Part shown: positions 41,051 through 51,059 of the stretch, piece after piece | Numbering within the stretch: position 1 is the stretch's first letter | How the letters are laid out: every line of letters begins with the position of its first letter | Assembly (NCBI RefSeq): GCF_000729995.1 | Contig: NZ_JNFG01000020.1 | Coordinates: forward strand, 62,001-126,000 | Direction of reading: 5' to 3' | Source: Caballeronia sordidicola | GTDB lineage: Bacteria > Pseudomonadota > Gammaproteobacteria > Burkholderiales > Burkholderiaceae | DNA length: 64,000 bases | The notes under the pieces: generated by a model | Told to the model about the DNA's origin: nothing | The model's input: only the letters and a program-made list of their open reading frames with translations | Databases searched by the model: none | Program-made: the position numbers and the translations under genes

Positions 41051-42906
41051 AACGGTGCGCCTTCAGCTTTGTTGTCCGGCCACGTTATCCTGCGACCACT
41101 CGGTAACGAAATGACGACAAGCTTCGTATAGATATTCATCGTCGCGTAGAGCGCGAAGAAGCGATTGAGCATTTCGCCGAACAACGCGAGATCACCGTCG
41201 CCTGCAAACTTGTCACTGTTAAGCGTGACTTCGATTTCCACACCGCGCAGCAAGCCGCCCTTGACAAGTTTTTGCAGGGGCTGATGTTTGACGTCAATAA
41301 TCGCATCGATACGCCGCCGGTTCAGCTCGCCATCGGTCCAGTCGTAAAGCGCAAGACTGCCGCGCAGGATCTCTGCATCCAGCAGGGATAGATAGTTCGG
41401 GGCGAGATGCGAGAGCACACGCCAATGGAAGCGGTCTCCTGTCGGCGGATAAACGGGCAAGGTCGGCGCTGTGAGGTTTCGCACCGATGCGACGTTCGTA
41501 AAGCCGCCGCGCGTGCGATTGATACTTGCTTCGCGCAGGCCTTTGCGTGGCAGCATGCCGTTCGTGCCCGTCACCGAAAGTGATAGCGTTTCCTCAGGCA
41601 GGGTGGTTTCGCTTTCCCATGCATGTCCGCCCAGAACAACCCACGTGTCGAACCGTCCTGACGGTCCGCGTCGTGCACGCGTGTGGAAGTATCGTTCGGG
41701 CATCTCATGGCGCAACATGCCGCCGCGATGTCGGAACGACGCAAATGGCGCGTACTCGAAACGCGAGCCGTTTGAGGTTTCAAAGCCCACGACCGAGTCG
41801 ACCGAATACGCTTCTACAAAGTCACCGCGTGCTTTCACCGTATGCACGCGATATTCCGTTTCGAAGTGCGAGACTGTGATCGGATCGGCCTGGATCTTGA
41901 ACAGGTTGATGATCGGCGTGCAGAAGAGCCGAACGTTTTCTTCCGTGAAGCGCATGTCATCCGGGTATGGCTGCGCAAGAACGATCTCGACATCGAAGTA
42001 CGGCGCGGCTTGAGGAATCATCTGCATGTCGAGTCCTACGAGATCCACGAACATGAACTTCTCGGGGAAGGTGAAGTACTCAAGCAGAAGTTGATAGCCA
42101 CCGAACGCGTTGTCGGCTTTGGGCCATAGGCGTTCGTCAGCCTTGAATCCCGCGGCTTCCACGCGCAGGCCCTGCATGGTTTGCGGCAGTCCCGGCCGGT
42201 CCTCGGGGTAACCCGGAATGCGAACGTGAACCGCGAGCGGTGCCGCGGTCAATGCGGTGTAAAGGCTCAGCGCAACCGGTCGGTCGGCATTAAGGTATAG
42301 CCGCAGACGCGGTATGTGCATTTGCCCCCTCGGTATCTGCGGCTGCAGTTCCAGCCTGAGTCTAATGACCGAGCGACCGTCTTCGCGTGCGAAAGCGTTC
42401 GCTTCGGTTAGCTTGACCGGATACAAGTCGACCGCTTGCGTGGTGCGATAGACGCACTCGACGCGCTCGTCATCGACCGGAATCGGATCGGCCAGCACCT
42501 CAAGGCCCGCCGCGAGCACTTCATGGCTTTGCAGCGAACCTTCCGTGGGCGTGATTTCGAGTATCGAAAGCGACGGAATCATCCGTAGATAATGCGGCCA
42601 CAGCATGCTGACGAGGCCTTCCGTCAACTCAGGCAGTTCGTCGTCGAGTTTCTGACGCAGCCTTCCGACGAGAAATGCAAAACCTTCGAACAGGCGTTCG
42701 ACGTGCGGATCGCGGTCACCGATACGGTCGATGTTGAGCATCTTCGCCCGGTCAGGAAACGCTTGTGCGAACTCCTTGCCGGCCTCGCGCAGATAGCGCA
42801 TTTCGGCTTCGTAGTAGCGCAGGATTTCGTTGTCGTTGGGACTGTTCGATTTGGTCACGGGTCTGGGCTTTGATGGTCTAGTCGAGCGCAACGGCGCGGG
42901 CGGCAT
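41047..42906 (-). CDS. tssF: T6SS baseplate protein TssF
   Basis: A 619-residue baseplate component. The N-terminal block EILRYYEAEMRYLREAGKEFAQAFP and the following DPHVERLFEGFAFLVGRLRQKLDDELPEL are signatures of TssF, as is LPVYPPTGDRFHWRVLSHLAPNYLSL near residue 500. The ATG at 42906 overlaps the end of tssA by 29 bases; a GTG at 42858 (16 codons later) is an equally reasonable start, closer to the conserved block. It lies in the order tssM-tssA-tssF-tssG-tssJ. Confidence 0.93.
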   Translation of the reverse strand: MPPAPLRSTRPSKPRPVTKSNSPNDNEILRYYEAEMRYLREAGKEFAQAFPDRAKMLNIDRIGDRDPHVERLFEGFAFLVGRLRQKLDDELPELTEGLVSMLWPHYLRMIPSLSILEITPTEGSLQSHEVLAAGLEVLADPIPVDDERVECVYRTTQAVDLYPVKLTEANAFAREDGRSVIRLRLELQPQIPRGQMHIPRLRLYLNADRPVALSLYTALTAAPLAVHVRIPGYPEDRPGLPQTMQGLRVEAAGFKADERLWPKADNAFGGYQLLLEYFTFPEKFMFVDLVGLDMQMIPQAAPYFDVEIVLAQPYPDDMRFTEENVRLFCTPIINLFKIQADPITVSHFETEYRVHTVKARGDFVEAYSVDSVVGFETSNGSRFEYAPFASFRHRGGMLRHEMPERYFHTRARRGPSGRFDTWVVLGGHAWESETTLPEETLSLSVTGTNGMLPRKGLREASINRTRGGFTNVASVRNLTAPTLPVYPPTGDRFHWRVLSHLAPNYLSLLDAEILRGSLALYDWTDGELNRRRIDAIIDVKHQPLQKLVKGGLLRGVEIEVTLNSDKFAGDGDLALFGEMLNRFFALYATMNIYTKLVVISLPSGRRITWPDNKAEGAPF

Positions 42907-44485
42907 CGATGGCTGTCAGCTCGCCCGTCAGCATCTCTATGCGTTGGGCGAGCGCGGGCTTGTCAGCGTCCTTGCGCGTCATACGGACTTTGAGCAAGCG
43001 CATCAGGTGCTGCTTGGCTTCGAACGCGAGCGATGGCTCCCAACGCGTCAACTCGAAGCGGCGCGCGGTCGTATCAACGCTCGACAAAAGGTGCAACGCA
43101 GTGTCCGGACGGTCAGCGCGTTCGGCGACGCGCGCCATGACCATCTGCCTGACGAAGCGGTCCCTATCGCCGTCTTGCGCGGGCAAACGTTGCAGCCATG
43201 AGAATGCGGAATCCAGTCCTTCATGAGTGGCGAGATCGTTGGCTTTCGCTTCGGTTTCAGCCCAGTCTGTATGTGCCGATTGCGCGGCGACGGGGATCAG
43301 GGTCTCGCCGCGATCGATGTCTCTGACAGTCGCGTAGCGCGCAATCCATTCGAGCGTGGAATCGTCCGCGAAAGGCGAGCCATCGGAGAAAGACAGCAAG
43401 TGGAAACCGGGCAGGCGTTCAAGCATTAACGCGCAGTCTGTTGCCGCCAGATCTCGCACGGGCGCGTATTCGCCGCCAGCCTGCTCCTGGGCGACGAATG
43501 CGTAATATTGCAGGTCGAGCCAGAAGTGGTTTGCGCCTTCGGCGAACGCGAGTTCGACGCGATCGAGAAGCTCAAGCCATTGCTTTTGCATCAGCAAACG
43601 TTTGAGCTGAGCCCGAAGTTCGGCGCGCGGAGGCACGAGTCGCGTCTTGCTGGTGGGGTCGCAGGGTGGCACCTCGGTGAGCGTGTCCCAACGGATGCAG
43701 CGCATCAGGCGATACGCAGCGAGATACCCTTGCGGCTGTTCGCGTAGGAACGCCGCCATTTGACGGGCGCGGTCGAGCAGGTCGCGAGTTGAGGAGACAT
43801 CGGCTGCGGACGTTAATGAGGTTCCTGTGCTCGCATTGGGCGCCGTGGTCTTGGCGGGGGTGTCGGCGGCTGTCGGCGACTCGACGCGGCCCTCGAACCG
43901 GCGGTACAAACCGCTGAGTTGTGGCCTCGCGTTGTCCGGCCATTCTGCTGTGCGTTCGGTGATGAGCGCGAGTGCTGAAAGCGAGCGTTCGAGCAGATCT
44001 CCCGTCAGTCCTTGTACGCGGTCAAGCCGCTCTGCAAAGGTTGTGCCTGCGAGCCATTCGAGCGCCGTCCTACGAGATTCGGCACGTGCGGGGAGTAACT
44101 CAGTACCGAAGCGATCGATCAACGCCGATAGCAGTTCGAAGCCTGCAGCGACACCTTCGGCACCATCGCGACGCATGCGACCATAGACGTAATAGACGGC
44201 TATTCGCGCGTCTTTGGCCGTGTGCTTGAGCAGATGTTCGGCGGTCTCGATGATCAGCGTGTCATTGACGTCCGACAGTTTCGCCACTTGCTCCTTGATC
44301 GCGAGGAAGCCGTCGTCGTATCCCGGGTCTTCGCCGACGTGCGCTGCTTCGGTCGCGATATCACCAGGATGCAGTTCGATGATCGGCTGCAGCCACGCGT
44401 CCCATTGCGATTGGGACGAACGCGCGAGATCGGACGGGGTTCGTGTGCCGAACAGCGCGTTTAGGAGCTTCGAGAAGGTAATCAT
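42878..44485 (-). CDS. tssA: T6SS cap/baseplate-assembly protein TssA
   Basis: A 535-residue protein from the ATG at 44485, where AAGGAG lies ten bases upstream. The N-terminal ImpA-type domain (about 20-150) includes YDDGFLAIKEQVAKLSDVND. Then come a Thr/Ala/Ser-rich linker (about 215-245) and a long alpha-helical C-terminal region ending in the VasJ-like stretch with RRFELTRWEPSLAFEAKQHLMRLL. Long TssA proteins of this kind stay at the sheath's distal end and help prime its assembly. It follows tssM by 61 bases. Confidence 0.88.
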   Translation of the reverse strand: MITFSKLLNALFGTRTPSDLARSSQSQWDAWLQPIIELHPGDIATEAAHVGEDPGYDDGFLAIKEQVAKLSDVNDTLIIETAEHLLKHTAKDARIAVYYVYGRMRRDGAEGVAAGFELLSALIDRFGTELLPARAESRRTALEWLAGTTFAERLDRVQGLTGDLLERSLSALALITERTAEWPDNARPQLSGLYRRFEGRVESPTAADTPAKTTAPNASTGTSLTSAADVSSTRDLLDRARQMAAFLREQPQGYLAAYRLMRCIRWDTLTEVPPCDPTSKTRLVPPRAELRAQLKRLLMQKQWLELLDRVELAFAEGANHFWLDLQYYAFVAQEQAGGEYAPVRDLAATDCALMLERLPGFHLLSFSDGSPFADDSTLEWIARYATVRDIDRGETLIPVAAQSAHTDWAETEAKANDLATHEGLDSAFSWLQRLPAQDGDRDRFVRQMVMARVAERADRPDTALHLLSSVDTTARRFELTRWEPSLAFEAKQHLMRLLKVRMTRKDADKPALAQRIEMLTGELTAIDAARAVALD

Positions 44486-44546
44486 GCGGTGCGTGCTCCT
44501 TGCGGTAGGGCAGCCGGGATAGCGGCCTGTTGCGATGCGAGGGAAT

Positions 44547-47500
44547 TCATAATGCAACGTCAGGCAGCGGCGTCACGGCGTGTTTCGCAGCGTCACGCGC
44601 GGCTTTAGGCAACGGCGGTGGGCTGGCGGACGTACTGATGTTCGCCACGCGTGCCGGCTTGTCGATGAACATGCGGTTCGGCAAGACAAATCCCTTCAAT
44701 GCCAGCAGTTCAAGTGGTCCTTTACCAACGTCCGTGCGCATCAGATAGCTCAACGGGTACGTCAGGTTTGTGGGTGGCGCGGTGAGCGGTTCTTGCGTGA
44801 CGAGGCTATCGAGTGCCAGATGCTCGGTCGATGCGCTTTGCTCCTGCACGGAACCGTTCCAATCGTCGCCGGCTCGATGCGACGGATTTTGCGCAGTCGG
44901 TGAAGTCGATGAAGCCGCGCTCGGTGATGCGGCTGCGGCCATGCGCATCATTCGTGTGTCAGGCGCGGCTTGCCACGTAAGCTGGAATGTCGCGCTATCC
45001 ACGGGCTCGACCTTTGCGCGTTCGAGCATCCGCACGAGTGCCCATCGGCCGCCGAACTCGAAGTTCTTGTTCGTGCCAGCCTGCTCGGTCTGCCATTGCA
45101 GGCGCGTGCCCTTCGTCTCAGGATCATTCGATGGCCAGACCAGACCCTGCCAGGTTTCGCGCTGGTTGTAGTAGTGCAGCTTCTGCGCATCAATGGTCAA
45201 AACCGTGTCCGTGATTCCCGGTGTCGGAATCGGTTTGAAGTCGAAGCGATACTGAGGCTCGCCTTGCGCGAGCAAATGCCCCGCGACCCGCTGCAACATG
45301 TTCACGGCTTTGATAAACGCCGGATCGAACTGCAATGCGCCGCCGCGTGTGTTGGTTTCCACCCACTGGTCACCTTGAAGCTCCAGCACGCCCGCGAGTT
45401 GAAGACTGAGGAACGTCGATATCAACCCGCCTTGCGGCCGGATAAAGCGCGCGAGTTCGGGAATGGATGCGTCGTTGTCGGTGTTATTGAACGGATAGCG
45501 GCCGGTAAATGACTTGTTCCAGTTTGCGACGATAGTCTGCCGCCATGCATCGTTCAGGCTCGCTTGCGCCGGTTGCAGCACGATCTGCGTGGCCTGCGCG
45601 ACGGGGCGAACGAAGAGTGCATCGCCCATGCCGGACCACTGCGCGCCGAGGCTCGCGGCGATGAGTTGCGCGTAAGCTTGGGTATCGGCGAGTTCGGAGC
45701 CCTTGCCTTGGAACAGCGCTTGCGCGAGTTGGCGCGCCTGGGCGTCGCCATCGGTGCCGTTACTCAGTTGCTGTAGCTTCAGCCGCAATGCCGTGACGCG
45801 TTCGAGATAGCGTTGCAGGCTGACATCGCTGGCGGGTGCACCGGTCTTGGCGGTGGAATCACCGTCACGCCCTATGAGCCGCAGCACCGGTCCGAAAGAC
45901 GCCGACAGCGGCCCCGATGCATTCGCCGTCGCGACCGCTGCCTCGGCATCTTTCTTACCGAACATGTTTTGCGCCTTGGCAACTAGTGTGTCCGATAGCG
46001 ACGCTTGACGGGTACCGGCCGTGCCTTGGTAGTCGAGCGACTTCATTAACGCGATGACCGGCGATTGACGCGCATCGGTGAGGAGTTTCATCTGTTCGAT
46101 GGCAGCGGGAACGTTCGGTGCCGGCTGCCACTGCAGCGCGTTCATGAAGCCCTGCCAGTGCTCGGCATAGTCGTTGAAGTACTGCGTGGTGAGAGCGAGT
46201 TCGAGCGCATCGGTTGATGAGACTTGTGCAGCGTCGACCGGGTTCGCAGAAGGCTCATTGTTGACGAGCACCCAATCGCGGGTCACGTCGCGGCTCTTGG
46301 CGGCTTGGGCGATTGCCGCCGCGACATGACCTTCGTACGCTTGCCGTGTGTAGACGCCCGGCACGGTGACGCTCGTTCGGATGAGTCCGCGTGTGTCGGT
46401 GCCTGCTGTAAGCGATGCCAGCGTCTGGTCCGGGTATTTGTTGCCCATACCCGCCAGCACGCTTTGATAAACGGTGTCTTCAGAATTGCGCACGCCGATC
46501 ACCGACAGCAACGTTTGACGCGACGCGTTCACCAGATCCGCGCGCGGCTGGATGCGCCAGGCGTCGTGGGCTTTGAGATGTTGTGCGTAGAACCCCGCCA
46601 ATCGCTCGGAGATATCGAGCTTCGCGCCGACGGAAACGTTTGCGTTCGTGGACCAAAAACGCACCAGTTGCGGTGTAATGAAACTCGCATCGACGCGGCT
46701 CGGATCGGCGAGCATCAGATAGGTCTTGAGCGCCTTGTGGCCGTCCAAAGCGGCAGCGTTGGCGTGGTCGTCGAGTGAATCGGTTTGCATCTGGCTCAGA
46801 TCAACCAACGTCGCTTCGAGGTTTTGCTGGATCGGGGTCACCAAGACCGCTTTGCTCGCGGCAGCATATGGTGGCCACAGCGCGGCAAGGACCGACGTGT
46901 CCTGATTCAAGCCGAAGCGAGTCCATAACGGCGGCTGGTGGGCGACCCGATCTTCGTAGCGGCCTATCTGCTGTTGTAGCGCGAGCAAGGCTTGCAGACG
47001 GGCAGCGGGATCGGGCGCGGTCTTGAGCGTTTGAATAGTCTGCTGTGCTTCGGACAAGCTGCGTCCGTTGCTCATACCTGAGATCAGCATGCCAGCGGTC
47101 CATATGCCGATCACGGTCAAGGCGATGGTCGAGAACACTGTTGCCGGATGCCAGCCCATGCGTCGACCGCGTTGCTTGCGTGCGATCGCGGCAAGGTGGC
47201 GCCATAGCGGCAGATCGGCACTGGTGAGCTCGTTTGAATCGGCGGCTGTGCGTGTATTAACGGCAACCGGAAACGGCGCGAAGAACGCACCGCTTACAGA
47301 TCGATGCCGTTCCTTGCGATTTGCCAACGATGCGATCAATGCGGCCAGCGGCGCGCTACGGGTATCGAGTCGCTCCGACAACTGCGCGGAGTATCGGTCT
47401 TTGTAGCTTCGGATCAACTGCCCGACGCTCATATGCCCGATACGGCTGCGCAACTGAAGCAAGCTCGATTCGATCGAACGCTCGTTGGCGCCGGGTGCGA

Positions 47501-48233
47501 ACTCACACCCGAGCGCCGCCGTACGACCGTTGTTGAAGGCGTCGGTTTGCGCGACATCGAGCACATACACTGGCGCGGACCAGCGCAGCGCGTTGGCGAT
47601 GCGCGCGAGCATCACGCCATATACGTTAGTGGTGGCGCGTTGCAACGAAAGATCCATGTTGCCGTCGAGCGTCAGGATCACGGCGTCAAGTGGGCGATTG
47701 CGGCGAAGTGCGTAGAGCTGCTGAAGCCAAGCTCCATCGGGTCGGCCGTCCCTGTCTGTCTTGCTCCACAACAGCACAGCATCTTGCGTGGCGAGCCAGC
47801 CTTGGAAGACGAGATCCGGCAGCGATTTTTCGATCGTCGCGTCGTCGCCGGTCAACAGAAGCCACGATTGACGATATCGCCAGCGCATGCCGTTCTCGAC
47901 GCGCAAATGTTCACGAAGCAGACTTAACCCGTTCGACGAGGGCGCTTGGGTGTTCTTCGATTTAGCCAACGCACCTTGTGTGGTTGCGTCTGTCTGAGGC
48001 GCACGAATATGCAGCCACCTTGCCAGGCTTCGCGCTGCACTGCCTAACCTCGCTCGATTATCGAAAGTCAAGGAAAAGGCAAGTACCAAAGAGCACATTG
48101 CTACAGCCGGTATCCAGATACTTCGGGCGTCCGCTGTGGCGATGCCAAGCTCCTTACCCCACACGAGGATGACGAGGCAGACAATCAGAGCGAGCGCCGT
48201 GATTCCGAGTATGTCTAGGGAGAGCTTTTTCAT
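44547..48233 (-). CDS. tssM: T6SS inner-membrane core protein TssM (IcmF family), P-loop lost
   Basis: A 1228-residue protein that spans the envelope and contacts TssL and TssJ. Membrane helices lie at about 6-27, 38-57 and 365-387; residues 60-360 are cytoplasmic and 390-1228 periplasmic, the full family layout. The P-loop that many TssM proteins carry (GxxxxGKT) is replaced here by LLLTGDDATIEKS at about 124-138, so nucleotide binding is unlikely. The C-terminal half contains FKPIPTPG near residue 995 and the terminal beta-domain with WQTEQAGTNKNFEFGGRWALVRML. The PAAR gene lies immediately upstream. Confidence 0.92.
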   Translation of the reverse strand: MKKLSLDILGITALALIVCLVILVWGKELGIATADARSIWIPAVAMCSLVLAFSLTFDNRARLGSAARSLARWLHIRAPQTDATTQGALAKSKNTQAPSSNGLSLLREHLRVENGMRWRYRQSWLLLTGDDATIEKSLPDLVFQGWLATQDAVLLWSKTDRDGRPDGAWLQQLYALRRNRPLDAVILTLDGNMDLSLQRATTNVYGVMLARIANALRWSAPVYVLDVAQTDAFNNGRTAALGCEFAPGANERSIESSLLQLRSRIGHMSVGQLIRSYKDRYSAQLSERLDTRSAPLAALIASLANRKERHRSVSGAFFAPFPVAVNTRTAADSNELTSADLPLWRHLAAIARKQRGRRMGWHPATVFSTIALTVIGIWTAGMLISGMSNGRSLSEAQQTIQTLKTAPDPAARLQALLALQQQIGRYEDRVAHQPPLWTRFGLNQDTSVLAALWPPYAAASKAVLVTPIQQNLEATLVDLSQMQTDSLDDHANAAALDGHKALKTYLMLADPSRVDASFITPQLVRFWSTNANVSVGAKLDISERLAGFYAQHLKAHDAWRIQPRADLVNASRQTLLSVIGVRNSEDTVYQSVLAGMGNKYPDQTLASLTAGTDTRGLIRTSVTVPGVYTRQAYEGHVAAAIAQAAKSRDVTRDWVLVNNEPSANPVDAAQVSSTDALELALTTQYFNDYAEHWQGFMNALQWQPAPNVPAAIEQMKLLTDARQSPVIALMKSLDYQGTAGTRQASLSDTLVAKAQNMFGKKDAEAAVATANASGPLSASFGPVLRLIGRDGDSTAKTGAPASDVSLQRYLERVTALRLKLQQLSNGTDGDAQARQLAQALFQGKGSELADTQAYAQLIAASLGAQWSGMGDALFVRPVAQATQIVLQPAQASLNDAWRQTIVANWNKSFTGRYPFNNTDNDASIPELARFIRPQGGLISTFLSLQLAGVLELQGDQWVETNTRGGALQFDPAFIKAVNMLQRVAGHLLAQGEPQYRFDFKPIPTPGITDTVLTIDAQKLHYYNQRETWQGLVWPSNDPETKGTRLQWQTEQAGTNKNFEFGGRWALVRMLERAKVEPVDSATFQLTWQAAPDTRMMRMAAAASPSAASSTSPTAQNPSHRAGDDWNGSVQEQSASTEHLALDSLVTQEPLTAPPTNLTYPLSYLMRTDVGKGPLELLALKGFVLPNRMFIDKPARVANISTSASPPPLPKAARDAAKHAVTPLPDVAL

Positions 48234-48315
48234 GTGCGGTGGTTTCTTTTCAGCGAAGTCCGGCTGGACCGCCTGCGCTCGGGCGGTACGAAAACCGATT
48301 GGCGTTGAGCTGCTG

Positions 48316-48606
48316 TTACACGTCCATGTATGACGTGTACTGAGACGGAAGGAAGTGCGAACTTGGCTGACAAAGGCACAGACAGATGTCGTCGCTTAGC
48401 GCGGCCTCGCGTCCGTCTGGAGAAGTCATCGAATGGCGGGGTCCGACGCACACGATCCGTCCAATGGTCTTGCATACCGGACAGACCACCGGATCGCCTT
48501 CGTATGCCTGCTCGCGATTGCCCAGCATGTCGGTTGAATCTCCGCTCACTATCACTGCACCGTTGAGCGTTTTATCGCCCTTCATCAGGTCATAGCGCGT
48601 TGTCAT
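48316..48606 (-). CDS. PAAR-domain spike-tip protein
   Basis: A 96-residue PAAR protein that would sharpen the VgrG spike. The fold's repeat is seen in LNGAVIVSGDSTDMLGNREQAYEGDPVVCPVC, with further cysteine and histidine candidates for the tip metal in CPVCKTIG, GPRHSM and ICLCLC. It carries no C-terminal toxin domain, so it is a bare tip. It lies between the unknown membrane protein and tssM on the same strand. Confidence 0.85.
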   Translation of the reverse strand: MTTRYDLMKGDKTLNGAVIVSGDSTDMLGNREQAYEGDPVVCPVCKTIGRIVCVGPRHSMTSPDGREAALSDDICLCLCQPSSHFLPSQYTSYMDV

Positions 48607-48697
48607 ATCGTTTGCTCGTTGTGAGATGACTGTGAACGCTCATCGAAGAGCGCCTGTTAGCACTTAAATAGCTAAGCGTTTCCCGCGCTCCGCATGC

Positions 48698-49963
48698 CTA
48701 AGCGGAAACGTCGTTCGCGACGGGGCGAACCAGCACCGCGCAGTCGAACGTTGATTTCGAACCTGCGAATACCATTTGCTTCGAGGTATCGTCGGACAAC
48801 GATTTGGCAGCACACGCGATCGCCAGCCAAGGCGCGGCAACACGGGTATTGCCGATCGATAGATCCATCTTGATCACATCCTCGGTGAGCCCAAGCAGTG
48901 CGGCTTGCGGATAGACCCGCCCCCACTGGGCCGCTTCGAGACCAGTCTGCCAACCGCCCTCAATGTCAGCCGCGCTAGAGTCGGCCCATTTCAGCGCAGG
49001 TTGCAGCGCGTCGTTTGCTTGTTCATACCCCGCTCTGACGGGTCGATGGAGAGCTACCGCCGCTTTCATTTTGTGTCGCGTCGCTACGCCGTGAGGCAAA
49101 AGAAGCAATGCGACACCAGCTTCCGCAGCGCCCGATGGTGGCGAGGCACTTTGCAACACATTTAGTTGAACGGCAAGGACGAGCCGAGCTTTGCTATCGG
49201 GGGTCTCAATGGCCTCATCCAGCCAGCGATCGAGCGCCATAAGGCCATGATCTTCGTCACTGGCCGCGATGTCGATGTTCCTCAAGCCACGCTCCCACCA
49301 GGCGTCATTCCAAAGCCGATCTCGCTCTTCAATCGGCAAGAGACTCGACATGAAGAAATGAACGTTGACTGAAACCCTTGGTGGCAATGCTTTGATAGCC
49401 TCGATAAGCTCATCAATCAATTCTGCGAATAGCCATTTGGTGACGTTTTTGTGCCGTGACATGTCGGCGGCTAGGGAGCCGGCCGCGAGACTGACGCAAG
49501 GCAGTTCGATCCACCGAGCGATCACTGGCGGGGCGTCGCTTGCAATCGCGGCCTGCGAAATAAGCTTGATGGACCTATCGTGGACACCTATCAGCGCGTT
49601 CTCGTCCCGATCGAATGAAAATCGGTGAGCAGCGAAAACCACAGTGAACGGCTTGCTTGCGGCGTCGAAAACGCTCCGGTTGTAAGCTCTGACGACTTCG
49701 TTCTTGGCGCGTACATCTAGCTTGCTCACCTCAAACGCACTGAACCGACGCGCCACGACGAAGCTCGCAAATGCGGCTGGAAGAACGGTAAGTGACATCC
49801 CAAAAAACCAGCCGTTCGTCGGCATGCTCTTCGGCCAAAGTAGCACCGTTGCCGCGGCTCCTGCGGTAAGCAGAAGTGCGAAGACGACGCTCCAAAGGAG
49901 CTTCGATGGCAGATTCACCGGTTCAGGTTCTTCACCCGGCAGTTGGAGAGGGTCGACAGCCAT
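48698..49963 (-). CDS. Unrecognised membrane-anchored protein of the T6SS effector cassette
   Basis: A 421-residue protein that I do not recognise. The ATG at 49963 has AGGGA seven bases upstream; ATG at 49984 is an alternative that overlaps the Tli4 gene. Two helices at about 22-43 and 51-71 place the ~350-residue remainder on the cytoplasmic side if both ends are inside. That remainder is mixed alpha/beta, with segments such as LPPRVSVNVHFFMSSLLPIEERDRL and a repeated AAVALHRPV-like style, and no catalytic motif. It sits between the lipase immunity gene and PAAR, the place where T6SS lipase adaptors (for example Tla3) or accessory chaperones are found elsewhere. An adaptor or second immunity role is possible, unproven. 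Confidence 0.6.
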   Translation of the reverse strand: MAVDPLQLPGEEPEPVNLPSKLLWSVVFALLLTAGAAATVLLWPKSMPTNGWFFGMSLTVLPAAFASFVVARRFSAFEVSKLDVRAKNEVVRAYNRSVFDAASKPFTVVFAAHRFSFDRDENALIGVHDRSIKLISQAAIASDAPPVIARWIELPCVSLAAGSLAADMSRHKNVTKWLFAELIDELIEAIKALPPRVSVNVHFFMSSLLPIEERDRLWNDAWWERGLRNIDIAASDEDHGLMALDRWLDEAIETPDSKARLVLAVQLNVLQSASPPSGAAEAGVALLLLPHGVATRHKMKAAVALHRPVRAGYEQANDALQPALKWADSSAADIEGGWQTGLEAAQWGRVYPQAALLGLTEDVIKMDLSIGNTRVAAPWLAIACAAKSLSDDTSKQMVFAGSKSTFDCAVLVRPVANDVSA

Positions 49964-49973
49964 AGCCGCGTCC

Positions 49974-51059
49974 CTAAAAGCCATTCGGCCTGGGTCGCAG
50001 CGTGCGCGAAACCGCATCCCATAGGGCGATTGACTTGTCTTCGGTGAGCGAGGCTTTTTCTAGCTTCTGTTTTGGCAGGCCATCCGGAGCAGGCCATCCG
50101 TTATGCATCTCCACCCCGACAAGCGGGGTTTGAGCGCTACTAGTGGTCGAGTTTGCTTCCAACATGAAAAAGGTGCCTTGCACTGAAAGCGGGCTGAGCC
50201 CGGCCATCAGCCATTCCTCTGCTTGGATTTCTGGTAACGACAATGGTCCGCTTCGTATCGTACGGCCGCCTTCAGCATTTTTAAGCATGCCTGCTATCTG
50301 ATCGCCCCGTTGTAGAAGCGTCGTTGTTTCTCTTATCCCCGAGTTCGTTTCTACGCCAAAACTGACGTCAGTTGCAGCCTTAAGGATGAATTGTGAAGAC
50401 ACGTTTTCGTCGATTTGCGCTTTACCCGCGAGGAACCCTCCGAGAAAACACATGCCAGGCTCAGTCGGAATGACATTATCGTCTCGGCCCCGGATACGCC
50501 CTAATAAATCGAACACTACCCGGGACTTCTGCGGAACGTCGTTTTTAACGTCAAGGTTCATCACAGATGGCGTGTTCTTGTAGATCGATTCGGTAAAGTC
50601 AGACCCGGTAATGCTCAATTTCAGGCGATAGCCGTCGGCCCATTTGTATGCGTCAATGGTTCGGCTGCTATCGCTTGACTCGTTAGGGGTTTTTAGGTGA
50701 ATGAAATATCGAGTATTAGTGGTGGGGCCGACCCCGTGCTCGTATAAATACTTGTAGCCGAAGACGCTCTTTGTGTTCGTCAGTTTCGCTTCTGTCGCCT
50801 GCATATCGCGAACGAAATCTTCACGGCTCATTTGTTTCGCGTCGAGAGACACTCCCTGCACTTTCGCGCGACCGAACGTTAATGCATCTCTCGGCGCGTT
50901 GACGACAAAACGACCGATGCAGCGCGCAGCCAAATCTATTTTTTCTACGTTCATAAGACTACTCTTTGGGTATGTAATCGATATTGAGCTTCCGCACGCA
51001 CCAAGGCAGATAGCTAGAGTCGTGACAAAAAGGCCGGACGATATCGAGATTCTTAGCAT
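49974..51059 (-). CDS. Tli4-family immunity lipoprotein
   Basis: A 361-residue protein with a signal ending in CLGAC (cysteine about 21), so it should be lipid-anchored facing the periplasm, where phospholipase toxins act. The opening of the mature domain, ARCIGRFVVNAPRDA, is the hallmark of Tli4-type immunity proteins. The C-terminal domain contains QGTFFMLEANSTT-type strands and ends in LWDAVSRTLRPRP. It overlaps the lipase gene by 7 bases, ensuring co-production with the toxin. I infer that it protects the producer from the adjacent lipase. Confidence 0.82.
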   Translation of the reverse strand: MLRISISSGLFVTTLAICLGACGSSISITYPKSSLMNVEKIDLAARCIGRFVVNAPRDALTFGRAKVQGVSLDAKQMSREDFVRDMQATEAKLTNTKSVFGYKYLYEHGVGPTTNTRYFIHLKTPNESSDSSRTIDAYKWADGYRLKLSITGSDFTESIYKNTPSVMNLDVKNDVPQKSRVVFDLLGRIRGRDDNVIPTEPGMCFLGGFLAGKAQIDENVSSQFILKAATDVSFGVETNSGIRETTTLLQRGDQIAGMLKNAEGGRTIRSGPLSLPEIQAEEWLMAGLSPLSVQGTFFMLEANSTTSSAQTPLVGVEMHNGWPAPDGLPKQKLEKASLTEDKSIALWDAVSRTLRPRPNGF

